From: Pseudomonas sp. RIT409
GTDB taxonomy: Bacteria > Pseudomonadota > Gammaproteobacteria > Pseudomonadales > Pseudomonadaceae
Assembly (NCBI RefSeq): GCF_003052515.2
Contig: NZ_QARE02000007.1
Span: 222,360-286,359 of the forward strand
Length of the DNA stretch: 64,000 bases
Reading direction: 5' to 3'
In this document: positions 1 through 8,178 of the stretch, piece after piece
Layout of the letters: each line of letters begins with the position of its first letter
How positions within the stretch are numbered: position 1 is the stretch's first letter
The notes under the pieces: model-generated
Database searches by the model: none
The model's input: only the letters and a program-made list of their open reading frames with translations
Told to the model about the DNA's origin: nothing
Program-made: the position numbers and the translations under genes

Positions 1-987
1 TTGCCGCTTCATCACATCGCCGAGCCTGCCTTCTATATCGCCGTCGTGCCGGACATGGTCGGGGGCCGCCTGAGCAGCCACGACCGCGATCTGTTGGGCC
101 TGGCTCACAGACTGGCAGGGAACGATGGCGCAGTGCTGGCGGTGGTCTTTGGCGAGCATAAGGAAAACGCGTTCGACACGGCAGGCGTTGACCGGCTGCT
201 GGTGCTGGACGGTGTTGAATTCGCCGGTTATGCACCCGAGCAACGCGTCCAGGGCTTACGCGCTGTGGATAACCAGTTCGATCCACGTCACTGGTTGCTG
301 CCTGACAGTCGCACCGGTGGTGGCGAGTTGGGGCGTCGGTTCGCTGCCAGCTTGGGCGAACGCCCGGCGACGCGTGTCTGGCAGGTCAAGGACGAACAAG
401 CTACAGGTCGCGCAGGTGCAGGGCGTGAAGACATCGCCCGTCCGGTTTCACGCCTGATTCTGGCCGCTGCCGAGTGCGCCGATCCGGTCAGCGAGACCCG
501 CCATGAAGCGATACCGGTTGAGTTGTCCACAACCATCGCCCGCAGCCTGCCTCGCATTGAGGACCTTGGGGCCGTGGCGGTCGATCCGGCACTTATCCCC
601 ATGGCTGAAGCGGAGTTCATTTTCTCTGGTGGCAATGGGGTCAAAGACTGGGACCTGTTTCACCGTACGGCCGCCGCGCTCGGTGCCACCGAAGGCGCCT
701 CCCGCGTGGCGGTGGACGATGGCTTCATGACCCGTGACCGTCAGGTCGGTGCGTCCGGCACCTGGGTCACGGCCCGGGTCTATGTGGCGGTCGGTATCTC
801 GGGGGCGATCCAGCACCTGCAAGGCATCGGTGCTTGCGACAAAGTGGTGGCCATCAACCTCGATCCCACCTGCGACATGATCAAGCGTGCCGACTTGTCA
901 GTGATCGGCGAAAGCGCTGAGATTCTCAACGCGCTGATTGAGGCGATCGAGGCCTACCGTAATGAGGCGAAACGCGATGCAGCCTGA
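1..987 (+). CDS. etfA: Electron transfer flavoprotein alpha subunit (5'-truncated by window edge)
   Basis: Alpha subunit of the ETF dedicated to methylated-glycine catabolism. It carries electrons from dimethylglycine dehydrogenase (DgcAB type) towards the ETF:quinone pool. Visible family features are an N-terminal AVVPDMVGGRLS block and the C-terminal FAD-domain blocks SGGNGVKDW (residues 209-217) and VAVGISGAIQHLQGI (262-276). The TTG at base 1 is very probably an internal leucine: ETF alpha proteins of this pathway are about 400 residues and only 328 are seen, so the start lies upstream of the window. The stop overlaps the etfB start by 11 bp, implying translational coupling. Two key neighbours of this pathway, dgcA and dgcB, would be expected just off the left edge (inference from Pseudomonas gene order). 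Confidence 0.93.
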   Translation: MPLHHIAEPAFYIAVVPDMVGGRLSSHDRDLLGLAHRLAGNDGAVLAVVFGEHKENAFDTAGVDRLLVLDGVEFAGYAPEQRVQGLRAVDNQFDPRHWLLPDSRTGGGELGRRFAASLGERPATRVWQVKDEQATGRAGAGREDIARPVSRLILAAAECADPVSETRHEAIPVELSTTIARSLPRIEDLGAVAVDPALIPMAEAEFIFSGGNGVKDWDLFHRTAAALGATEGASRVAVDDGFMTRDRQVGASGTWVTARVYVAVGISGAIQHLQGIGACDKVVAINLDPTCDMIKRADLSVIGESAEILNALIEAIEAYRNEAKRDAA

Positions 988-1780
988 AAAGAACCTCTCT
1001 GTGGATAAAAGCTCCTTGCACGCGATCAGCCTCGTTTCCATCGGCGCGCACCCGACCTCGGGTCGTCCGCGCCGCGCCGAGCAAGATGCACGAGCCGTCG
1101 AGTTGGGGCTCAGATTGGCTGGGGATAACTTGCACGTCCTCCACGCGGGTAACGCCGACGAGCCAGCGTTGCGTGCCTACCTCGGTATGGGTTTGAAAGA
1201 GCTGCATGTGCTCGACCAGCCCCAAGGCGCCGACGCACTGCCAGGCTTGGCCGACTACATCCGCGAATCCGGCGTTCAACTGGTGCTCGCGGGCACTCAG
1301 GCCGAAACCGGAGAAGGCTCAGGCATGTTGCCTTACCTGTTGGCCGAAAAACTCGGCTGGCCGCTGGTTGTGGGCCTGGCTGAAGTGGAGTCCATCAGCA
1401 ACGGCTCCGCCCAAGTGCTGCAAGCCTTGCCACGCGGCCAACGCCGCCGCCTCAAAGTCCGTCTGCCGTTTCTCGCCACTGTGGATAACGCCGCGCCCAA
1501 GCCTCGCCAGAGCGCTTTTGGCCCGGCGCAGCGCGGAACGTTGGATGTGGAACAGATCGAAGTCACCATCGACGAGTTATTCACAGGCGCCGAACTCACC
1601 CCGGCCAAACCGCGTCCGAAGCGCCTGAAAGTCATCAAGGCGAAGAGTGGTGCGGACCGGATGAAGGCTGCGACGGCGAAGGCCAGTGGTGGCGGTGGGC
1701 AGGTGCTCAAGGGCGTGAGTCCACAGGAAGGCGCTGCGGCGATTTTGAAGTTGTTGGTGGAGGAGGGGGTGGTTCGTTAA
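977..1780 (+). CDS. etfB: Electron transfer flavoprotein beta subunit
   Basis: Beta subunit partner of the upstream ETF alpha, 267 residues. The ETF beta/adenine nucleotide hydrolase-like fold is seen in SLVSIGAHP, the AVELGLRLAG helix and the GTQAETGEGSGMLPYLLA loop, which corresponds to the family AMP-binding loop. I chose the ATG at 977 because GAGG at 964-967 gives good Shine-Dalgarno spacing and the first conserved residues follow soon after; an in-frame ATG at 962 and upstream codons add only a non-conserved leader. The basic C-terminus (PRPKRLKVIKAKSGADRMK) resembles ETF beta tails. Two exact DnaA boxes (1000-1008, 1480-1488) lie inside the coding sequence. No terminator hairpin is evident directly after the stop. 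Confidence 0.92.
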   Translation: MQPEKNLSVDKSSLHAISLVSIGAHPTSGRPRRAEQDARAVELGLRLAGDNLHVLHAGNADEPALRAYLGMGLKELHVLDQPQGADALPGLADYIRESGVQLVLAGTQAETGEGSGMLPYLLAEKLGWPLVVGLAEVESISNGSAQVLQALPRGQRRRLKVRLPFLATVDNAAPKPRQSAFGPAQRGTLDVEQIEVTIDELFTGAELTPAKPRPKRLKVIKAKSGADRMKAATAKASGGGGQVLKGVSPQEGAAAILKLLVEEGVVR

Positions 1781-2568
1781 GCGCTTCTTCATCAAGCGTA
1801 AAGGCGCCCCTGCTCCCTGTGGCGCCGTTGAATGCTCCTCGTCTGATTTCGAAGGTGGCGAGTTTAGGGCCCTTCCAGAAACGACGTTGTCGGACGATTC
1901 TCATCTGTCAGCCCTATCGCCTGTCCACATACCCCCAATCTTTGTTGATCTGCCTGTGGATAAGCTGTTCGGCCATCTCCGAACACCTTACTGTCCGGGC
2001 TCTGCAGGCCTTTGTTTAAAAAGTGACCAAGCTATCCCACGGTTTTCGAAGGCTTTTTCGCTACAACTGCCCTGAGCGGTCATGGTATTTGCCCACAATG
2101 TCTGTGAGCGCCCGTGTGTATAAGTTGTTCGCTACGTTCTGAAAGGCCCATTGCGAGCGGCTTGCAGAGATTTGATCACTATTTAATCGATCCGGTATTT
2201 TTTTGGCGAACTGGAATTTATTCCTGCTGCGTACGAATTTTTTCCACAGCCTTAGGCAAGAACCTTTGAGTTGCACACAATCTCTGTTGGCGGCTCTGTG
2301 GATAAGGTGTTTGCGGTCTGCTTCAGCCCTTATATGACGAGGGCTGCGGAGAGTTGGTTAAAAGATGATCAAGGGTTTTTGATTTACGTCGGGGTGAATA
2401 AGTCTAGGCTTTGCCAGGCTTTTACACGGGATCGGATCGAGTTTCACACCCTAGCTGTGGGCTGAGCTGTGCGTAAGTTATGTCTACACGCCAAGGAGAG
2501 GCATCCGCAGGGATGTGAATGAAGATTGAGCGTTTTTTGCTCAAGGTCTAGGTGCCGCTCCAAAACGC
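1781..2568. other. Gene-free intergenic segment with DnaA-box repeats
   Basis: About 790 bp between etfB and the REP before gbcA. Short open frames here have no start context or recognisable protein. What it does hold is AT-richer DNA and a degenerate tandem array built around TGTGGATAA-type motifs, listed separately. The 3' ends of etfB (rightward) and gbcA (leftward) face each other, so no gene promoter is needed in this interval. Confidence 0.6.
1955..2476 (+). repeat. Degenerate tandem array carrying DnaA boxes
   Basis: Four related motifs begin at 1955 (TGTGGATAAGCTGTTCG), 2115 (TGTGTATAAGTTGTTCG), 2297 (TGTGGATAAGGTGTTTG) and 2468 (TGTGCGTAAGTTATG), spaced 160, 182 and 171 bp. In the first three units a second block starts exactly 47 bp after the motif (CTGCAGGCC at 2002, TTGCAGAGA at 2162, CTGCGGAGA at 2344) and is followed by an AT-rich TTTAAAA/GATCA stretch. 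TGTGGATAA is the exact complement of the DnaA box TTATCCACA, and TGTGTATAA fits the relaxed consensus. A further box TTTTCCACA lies at 2240-2248 in the opposite orientation. The repeat is seen directly; DnaA binding is inferred. Confidence 0.7.
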
Positions 2569-2631
2569 ATCGCGGGCAAGCGCGCTTCCACAGTGGACTC
2601 GCCCACCTGTAGGAGCGTGCTTGCCCGCGAT
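2569..2631. repeat. REP pair (tail-to-tail)
   Basis: Two inverted REP units: ATCGCGGGCAAGCGCGCTTC at 2569-2588 and the complementary CTGTAGGAGCGTGCTTGCCC beginning at 2607. This is the common Pseudomonas palindromic element. It sits 33 bp past the gbcA stop, between convergent etfB and gbcA. Confidence 0.88.
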
Positions 2632-2663
2632 GACGTCGGTACAAGCGCGATCGATTTGAAGCC

Positions 2664-3962
2664 TTACTCGTGGTTAACCGCCACACCCTTCAAGTACGGC
2701 GCAGGCTCGGCTCCCATGTTCTCCAGCAGTTTGGCGCTGTACCAGTCGATGAAATTGACCACGCCGAATTCATAGGTCTTCGAGTACGGGCCAGGCTGGT
2801 AGGCAATGGAGTTGATGCCCCGCTGGTTTTCTTCGGCCAGCAGACGGTCCTGGTCGTTGGTGGCGTCCCAGACTTCGCGCAAGCGCGCGATGTCGTAGTC
2901 CACGCCTTCGACGGCGTCCTTGTGCACCAGCCATTTGGTGGTGACCATGGTCTCTTGGGCGCTGATTGGCCAGACGGTGAACACGATGACGTGGTCGCCC
3001 ATGCAGTGGTTCCAAGAGTGCGGCAGGTGCAGGATGCGCATCGAGCCCAAGTCCGGGTTCTGGATGCGGCCCATGAGTTTCTTGCTGCCTTGCTTGCCGT
3101 CCATGGTCATGGAAACGGTGCCTTTGAGCAGTGGCATGCGCACGATGCGGTTACGCAGGCCGAAACTCTTGTGCAGGTAAGGGATTTTCTCGGCTTCCCA
3201 CGCGGCGGCGGATTCGGCCACATGGTCCTTGAATTTCTGGTCGGCGCGCGGATCGTTGGTGTCGTCCCACTCCAACAGCGTGTTCAGCAGTTCAGGGTGC
3301 GAGCCGCTGCAGTGGTAGCACTCGCGGTTGTTTTCGATCACCAGCTTCCAGTTGGCTTTTTCCATCAAGGTGGTTTGCACCGCCACCTTGGTGTTTTCCA
3401 TGTCGTACGGTTCCATGTAGTGATTGAGCGTCTGCAGGAACTCGTCGATGGCTGGCGGGTTTTCCGCGAGGCTGATGAAGATGTAGCCGCCAGAAACCTT
3501 GCAGTGCACCGGCTTGAGGCTGAAGTCCTTCATGTCGAAGTCGGCGCCCATTTCGGTACCCGCGTACAGCAGACGACCGTCGAGCTCGTAGGTCCACTGG
3601 TGGTATGGGCACACCAGTTTGGCGACCTTGCCTTTTTCTTTGGTGCACAGGCGCGAGCCGCGGTGGCGGCACACGTTGTGGAACGCGTTGATCGAGCCGT
3701 CCGGCTTGCGAACGACGAGGATCGGGTTCTTGCCAACTTGCAGGGTCAGGAAGTTGCCCTTGGCCGGAATTTCGCTGGTCATGCCCGCGATGAGCCATTC
3801 CTTCTGGAAGATTTCCTGCATGTCGATTTCAAACAGGCGGTCATCGTTGTAGAAAGGCTGTGGCAGCGAGTAGGTGCGCTCGCGGGTCTGAAGCATCTCG
3901 GCGGTTGCCTTGCGTGCAGGTTCCAGCGGATCGCCCAGGCTCAGCGTTGCGGTGACGTCCAT
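2664..3962 (-). CDS. gbcA: Glycine betaine monooxygenase, Rieske oxygenase component
   Basis: Oxygenase that demethylates glycine betaine to dimethylglycine with release of formaldehyde, using electrons from GbcB. The 432 residues show the ring-hydroxylating oxygenase architecture: a Rieske 2Fe-2S domain with C98-x-H100 and C118-x2-H121, then the catalytic domain with the mononuclear iron ligands in NNRECYHCSGSH (H217, H222). It is divergent from gbcB across a 331-bp promoter region, the arrangement expected for co-induction by the AraC-type regulator GbdR, whose gene is not in this window. The start ATG at 3962 gives MDVTATLSLG. An open frame of 442 codons on the other strand is an antisense artefact of high GC. 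Confidence 0.95.
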   Translation of the reverse strand: MDVTATLSLGDPLEPARKATAEMLQTRERTYSLPQPFYNDDRLFEIDMQEIFQKEWLIAGMTSEIPAKGNFLTLQVGKNPILVVRKPDGSINAFHNVCRHRGSRLCTKEKGKVAKLVCPYHQWTYELDGRLLYAGTEMGADFDMKDFSLKPVHCKVSGGYIFISLAENPPAIDEFLQTLNHYMEPYDMENTKVAVQTTLMEKANWKLVIENNRECYHCSGSHPELLNTLLEWDDTNDPRADQKFKDHVAESAAAWEAEKIPYLHKSFGLRNRIVRMPLLKGTVSMTMDGKQGSKKLMGRIQNPDLGSMRILHLPHSWNHCMGDHVIVFTVWPISAQETMVTTKWLVHKDAVEGVDYDIARLREVWDATNDQDRLLAEENQRGINSIAYQPGPYSKTYEFGVVNFIDWYSAKLLENMGAEPAPYLKGVAVNHE

Positions 3963-4293
3963 CGTTCAAGTCCTCAGACCGCGCTTTCAGCGATCTAGAA
4001 ATGTGGCTAATACGGTTGTGTTGTGTTGCTGGCACGCGAGGCGACCTTCACGCTGTCGCTCATGTTTATGGGTGTAAATAATGTGTCTCGATTTAGCCGC
4101 GAGTGTGGAGCCGGGCGCGACGTGAACCTTATCCATGGGCGACATGGCCGAATCCGTTTCCGACTACGTAAGCCCTATAGATCGGGGCTGGTCGCCATAA
4201 GTATGTGAATGTCGCTGATAGGTAAATAGGCGTCCTGTGCGTTACGCAGAATCGCCACCATAAGAGGCCGACAGGCGGCCGTGGAGAGTAAGC
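3963..4293. promoter_or_regulatory. Divergent gbcA/gbcB control region with candidate TGTCG half-sites
   Basis: 331 bp without a gene. TGTCG-type motifs occur at 4054-4063 (TGTCGCTCAT), 4140-4144 (reverse orientation, in CGACATGG) and 4210-4219 (TGTCGCTGAT). The same core appears as a direct repeat before glyA (TGTCGTAA at 11720 and 11757). Because both promoters belong to one catabolic regulon, these could be half-sites for a shared AraC-family activator such as GbdR; I cannot confirm the published consensus from memory, so the assignment is inference. A good ribosome binding site (GGAGAG) precedes gbcB. Confidence 0.4.
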
Positions 4294-5394
4294 ATGTCCC
4301 AGAGTTTCCTAAATCCGGTCAACACGCAGACCTGGGCCAATGGCCGTCACGTGGTGAGGGTCGTCAAAGTGATCCAGGAAACCTGGGACGTTCGCACCTT
4401 CTGCTTCATGGCTGACCAGCCGATCCTGTTTTTCTTCAAGCCGGGCCAATTCGTCACCCTGGAGCTGGAAATCGAAGGCGTGCCGGTCATGCGCTCCTAC
4501 ACCATTTCCAGCTCGCCATCGGTGCCGTACAGCTTTTCGGTCACCATCAAGCGTGTACCAGGCGGCAAGGTCTCCAACTGGCTGCACGACAACCTGCACG
4601 AAGGCCAAGAGCTGGCGGTGCATGGGCCGGTCGGGCTGTTCAATGCCATCGACTTCCCGAATCCGAAAATTCTTTACCTGAGCGGCGGCGTTGGGATCAC
4701 GCCCGTCATGTCGATGGCCCGCTGGTATTACGACACCAACGCAAACGTCGACATGGTTTTCGTGCACAGCTCCCGCTCGCCCAAGGACATCATCTATCAT
4801 CGCGAGCTCGAGCAGATGGCGTCGCGGATCAACAACTTCTCACTGCACATCGTCTGTGAGAAACACGGGCTGGGTGAGCCGTGGGCCGGCTACCGCGGCT
4901 ACCTCAATCAGAAAATGCTGGAATTGATGGCGCCCGACTTCATGGACCGTGAAGTCTTCTGCTGCGGCCCGACACCCTATATGAACGCCGTGAAGCGCCT
5001 GCTTGAGGCCAACGGCTTCAACATGGCCCAGTATCACGAGGAGTCTTTTGGGGCGACCCCGCCAGAGGCCCGTGCCGACGCCGTCGAACAGGCCGAGCAG
5101 GCCGCCGAAGCGCCGGAAGTCGATGTGGCGGAATTGCATCAGGTGGAGTTCACCGACACCGGCAAGAGTATCCGCGTCGCACCGGGCGAAACCGTGCACG
5201 CTGCTGCGGCCAAGTTGGGCCTGATGATCCCGAAAGCCTGTGGCATGGGCATTTGCGGGACGTGCAAAGTCATGAAACTGAGCGGCGAAGTGGAGATGGA
5301 GCACAACGGCGGCATCACCGATGACGATGTGGAAGAGGGTTACATCCTGTCGTGCTGCAGTGTGCCGAAAGGGGATGTTCGGATCGAGTATTGA
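4294..5394 (+). CDS. gbcB: Glycine betaine monooxygenase, ferredoxin reductase component
   Basis: Reductase partner of GbcA that passes NAD(P)H electrons through FAD and a plant-type 2Fe-2S centre. Domain order in 366 residues: FAD-binding barrel with RSYT (67-70), NAD-binding domain with GGVGITP (131-137) and FCCGPTPYM (222-230), an acidic Ala/Glu linker (about 258-280), then a C-terminal ferredoxin domain with C316-x4-C321-x2-C324 and the last cysteine in ILSCC (354/355). Length and order match the family. Transcribed away from gbcA. Followed directly by a REP cluster, with no convincing T-tailed hairpin of its own. Confidence 0.94.
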   Translation: MSQSFLNPVNTQTWANGRHVVRVVKVIQETWDVRTFCFMADQPILFFFKPGQFVTLELEIEGVPVMRSYTISSSPSVPYSFSVTIKRVPGGKVSNWLHDNLHEGQELAVHGPVGLFNAIDFPNPKILYLSGGVGITPVMSMARWYYDTNANVDMVFVHSSRSPKDIIYHRELEQMASRINNFSLHIVCEKHGLGEPWAGYRGYLNQKMLELMAPDFMDREVFCCGPTPYMNAVKRLLEANGFNMAQYHEESFGATPPEARADAVEQAEQAAEAPEVDVAELHQVEFTDTGKSIRVAPGETVHAAAAKLGLMIPKACGMGICGTCKVMKLSGEVEMEHNGGITDDDVEEGYILSCCSVPKGDVRIEY

Positions 5395-5410
5395 GATTGA
5401 ACGCATGACC

Positions 5411-5533
5411 TTGTAGGTGCGCTTACCCGCGATGGCGGTGTGTCTGTGGCAAATCTGTTGCCTGACACTCCGCCATCGCGGGCAAGCGCGCTCCTACGGG
5501 TTGATATTCGCGGGCAAGCGCGGTCTTACAGGG
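5411..5533. repeat. REP cluster (three units)
   Basis: A diverged forward REP (TTGTAGGTGCGCTTACCCGC at 5411), an inverted full unit ending CGCGCTCCTACGGG near 5500, and a second inverted unit (TTCGCGGGCAAGCGCGGTCT) to about 5530. It lies between the converging ends of gbcB and the MCP gene. Confidence 0.85.
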
Positions 5534-5546
5534 CGATGTCCGCGGC

Positions 5547-7172
5547 TTACAACCTGAACCGCGCGACCATCCCGTTCAAATCCACCGCCAGGCGAGACAA
5601 CTCGTTGCTGGCCGCGCTGGTCTGGTTGGCGCCGGTCGCCGACTGAGTGGACAGGTCGCGGATGTTGACCAGGTTGCGGTCCACCTCACGCGCTACTTGT
5701 GCCTGTTCCTCGGCTGCGCTGGCGATGACCAGGTTGCGTTCGTTGATTTCCACCACCGCGCTGTTGATGGTGTCCAGCGCAACCCCTGCGCCTTTGGCGA
5801 TATTCAGCGTCGACTCCGCGCGCTCTGTGCTGTTGCGCATGGAGTTCACGGCTTGCTCCGTGCCGCCTTGAATGCTGCCAATCATGCGCTCGATTTCGCT
5901 CGTCGACTGCTGGGTGCGATGAGCCAAGGCACGCACTTCGTCTGCTACGACGGCAAACCCGCGTCCGGCTTCACCTGCCCGGGCCGCTTCGATGGCGGCG
6001 TTGAGGGCCAGCAGGTTGGTTTGGTCGGCCAGGCCGCGGATCACGTCCAGCACCTTGCCGATATCACGGGACTCGTCGGCCAGGTTACCGATCAGCGTCG
6101 CGGTGCCCTGAACGTCACTGCTCATTCGCACGATGGCACTGACAGTCTCCTGAACCAGATCACGCCCGTCGCTGGCGGAAGCGGTAGCGTTTTTCGAGGC
6201 TTCAGACGTGCTTACGGCGTTGCGGGCGACTTCCTCCACAGCGCTGGTCATCTGATTGACTGCGGTCGCGGCCTGCTCAATTTCATTGTTCTGCTGCGAC
6301 AGGCCACGCGCGCTTTCGTCGGTGACAGCGTTCAACTCTTCGGCGGCTGAGGCCAGTTGCGAAGCGGAGCCCGAGATTCTTTGCAGGGTGTCGCGCAATC
6401 TGGATTGCATCTTCAACATGGCTGCCAGCAGTCGGCCCGCTTCGTCCGTGCCGTCGGCATGGATGGTTCGGCTGAGGTCGCCCTCGGCAATCTCTTCAGC
6501 GGCGTGCAGCGCCGAAGCGATAGGGCGGGTAATGCTCTGGGTGAGCAGCCAGGCGAACAGCAAGGTCAGCAGCGTGGCGACGATCAGCAGAGTGACGACC
6601 ATGGTGATTGCGGTGGAATACTGATCGGAAGCCGTCCGTTTGGCATCATTGAGTTGCTGGGTATTGATGTCCACCAGTTTCGCCAGGACGGTGTTCATCT
6701 GGTCGGAGTTGGTCTGCAAGTCGTTGTTGAGCAGTTTGGCCAACTCATCCAGCTTGCTGGCGCCACTGAGCGATTTCATGCGCTCTTCAAGCTGGCGGTA
6801 GTCATTCAGCAATTTTATGTATTGATCATAAGTCGCTTGTTCTTCTGGCGAGGCAATCAATTTGACGTAGATAGACCGTGCCTCCTCGATCTGGCGATTG
6901 CGCATGGCCAGCAATTCGAGGGTTTTCTGCTGCGTATCCGCTTCGCGATTGAGCATGAGGCGGTATGACAGTACTCGCAGGCGAATGCTGGCTTCGGTCA
7001 GCTTATCCAGTGCCTTGATGCTCGGCATGCTGTTGGAGGTTATGGTTTCGGTGGCATCGTTGATTTTGCTCATTTGCGACAGCGCAAAGATGCCGAGCGC
7101 CAGCATCAACAGGCCAATGATGGAGAAGCCCAGAAAAGCGCGGGGCGCGATATTCATATTGCGAAGGGACAT
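5547..7172 (-). CDS. Methyl-accepting chemotaxis protein
   Basis: Inner-membrane chemoreceptor that signals to CheA/CheW. With the start at 7172 (MSLRNMNIAP; GGAA Shine-Dalgarno upstream) it has 541 residues: TM1 about 16-34, a periplasmic four-helix-bundle-type sensor about 35-188, TM2 about 189-210, HAMP about 211-263, and the cytoplasmic signalling domain with the highly conserved hairpin tip (ADQTNLLALNAAIEAARAGE, about 382-401). An in-frame TTG at 7259 would add a 29-residue leader with no signal character. The ligand cannot be read from sequence. Its position between gbcB and the threonine aldolase gene makes an amino- or methylamine-related ligand a reasonable but unproven guess. Confidence 0.93.
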   Translation of the reverse strand: MSLRNMNIAPRAFLGFSIIGLLMLALGIFALSQMSKINDATETITSNSMPSIKALDKLTEASIRLRVLSYRLMLNREADTQQKTLELLAMRNRQIEEARSIYVKLIASPEEQATYDQYIKLLNDYRQLEERMKSLSGASKLDELAKLLNNDLQTNSDQMNTVLAKLVDINTQQLNDAKRTASDQYSTAITMVVTLLIVATLLTLLFAWLLTQSITRPIASALHAAEEIAEGDLSRTIHADGTDEAGRLLAAMLKMQSRLRDTLQRISGSASQLASAAEELNAVTDESARGLSQQNNEIEQAATAVNQMTSAVEEVARNAVSTSEASKNATASASDGRDLVQETVSAIVRMSSDVQGTATLIGNLADESRDIGKVLDVIRGLADQTNLLALNAAIEAARAGEAGRGFAVVADEVRALAHRTQQSTSEIERMIGSIQGGTEQAVNSMRNSTERAESTLNIAKGAGVALDTINSAVVEINERNLVIASAAEEQAQVAREVDRNLVNIRDLSTQSATGANQTSAASNELSRLAVDLNGMVARFRL

Positions 7173-7493
7173 GACGGTTCCTGAGAAAGCCGCGATCCGT
7201 GCGTGCAGAGAGGGAAGTGAATAAGGAATGCCTGCCTTATCGGTCAGGCCGCGCAACACTTGAACTCTTTGGTGAGGCCTGCGCGCTTATGCCGCAGTCG
7301 GTCCGACCTGACGAACAGCAGGAACAACAGGGGCAAATCGTAGTCAATCGGGTCCGTTATGCGTTTGCGCAATTGAAGTGAAAGATGTGCTTTTTCTGGT
7401 CGGTGTTGTGGCGTGAGTGCCCTGATTTCACTGGTAGCTGGAGTGACTTTTCTTTATCGTACGCGCCCTTTGAAATTTGCCTGGAAAATCAAA

Positions 7494-7727
7494 ATGTTGG
7501 AAGCATCCCTCAGCCAATTGGAAAAGCTTGTCAGTGACCTGGTACAGCAAAATCAGGAGCTGCAGAACACGAACGCTCAACTGGCCCAAGAGTTGAAACA
7601 CGCCAGGGATGAAAACGACAGCCTGCAGTTGAGCTTGCTGGAGCAGGAAGAAAAGCAGGGCGCTACGGCCGCCCGCATCCAGGCGTTGGTTGACCGGGCC
7701 ACCAGCGCCAGCGCGGTCAATGCATGA
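7494..7727 (+). CDS. ZapB-like short coiled-coil protein
   Basis: A 77-residue protein that is almost entirely heptad coiled coil (LEASLSQLEKLVSDLVQQNQ and onwards), of the type found directly upstream of zapA in pseudomonads (small TIGR02449-like family). The start at 7494 (MLEASLSQLE) has GGAAAA upstream; the longer frame from 7413 has no ribosome binding site and adds a non-helical leader. The stop overlaps the next gene by ATGA, so the two are translationally coupled. A role in Z-ring assembly is inferred from the pairing with the ZapA-like partner. A lone coiled-coil has little family signal, so the name stays generic. Confidence 0.72.
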   Translation: MLEASLSQLEKLVSDLVQQNQELQNTNAQLAQELKHARDENDSLQLSLLEQEEKQGATAARIQALVDRATSASAVNA

Positions 7728-8026
7728 TCAACGACCGCGACACCACCAAGGTCATATCCATTCTTGGCAACGATTACACGATCAAGGCGCCGACAGGTCA
7801 GGAGCAGACGCTGATGGACGCCGTGGTGTTGCTCAAATCCGCATTGTCGGAAACCAAGCGCAACTACCCGACCCTGATCGGTGACCGTCTGCTGGTACTG
7901 GCCGCGTTGAACCTGTGCTCGAAACAGATCGAACTCAACCAGCAGCATGCGGCTGAGTTGAGCCGGTATGAGCAGCAGGTCAGTGCAACGGTCGAGGTGA
8001 TCGAGAAGACCATCGCCCAAGGGTGA
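7724..8026 (+). CDS. ZapA-like cell division protein (divergent copy)
   Basis: A 100-residue protein of the ZapA superfamily, whose members bind and bundle FtsZ filaments. It shows the ZapA pattern: an N-terminal beta unit (KVISILGNDYTIKAPTGQEQ), a GDRLLVLAALNLCSKQIEL helix matching the conserved RVAVMAALNI-type motif, and a C-terminal coiled coil. It begins in the ATGA overlap with the coiled-coil gene. In P. aeruginosa the housekeeping zapA lies elsewhere, beside 6S RNA and a cyclo-ligase gene, so this looks like a second, diverged pair. This is inference from gene order; the other copy is not in the window. Confidence 0.75.
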   Translation: MINDRDTTKVISILGNDYTIKAPTGQEQTLMDAVVLLKSALSETKRNYPTLIGDRLLVLAALNLCSKQIELNQQHAAELSRYEQQVSATVEVIEKTIAQG

Positions 8027-8039
8027 ATGCGTTGCTCAC

Positions 8040-8156
8040 CTACAGGCGCGCTCACCTGCGGCGGCCGTGTTTCAGGCGATGAATGGGGTGGATTCACCAC
8101 CGCCGTCGCAGGCAAGCGCGCTCCTACAGGTCGCGGGCAAGCGCGTTCCTGCAAGG
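8040..8156. repeat. REP cluster
   Basis: A degraded forward unit (ACAGGCGCGCTCACCTGCGG near 8042) followed by two inverted units (CGCAGGCAAGCGCGCTCCTA near 8106 and CGCGGGCAAGCGCGTTCCTG near 8132). It lies between the convergent zapA-like and threonine aldolase genes. Confidence 0.8.
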
Positions 8157-8178
8157 GGGGGAGGGGGCACTTCTGTTC

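Noticed and set aside
1819..2075. Short open frames (62-66 codons) between etfB and gbcA
   Set aside because: No ribosome binding site, no similarity, and they lie across the repeat array.
1781..2663. Chromosomal origin (oriC) as explanation for the DnaA boxes
   Set aside because: No dnaA, dnaN, rpmH or gidA gene nearby, and I see no dense run of AT-rich 13-mers; a titration-type or repeat-family role fits better.
2670..3998. 442-codon open frame antisense to gbcA
   Set aside because: Shadow of the Rieske oxygenase gene, His/Val-rich without motifs.
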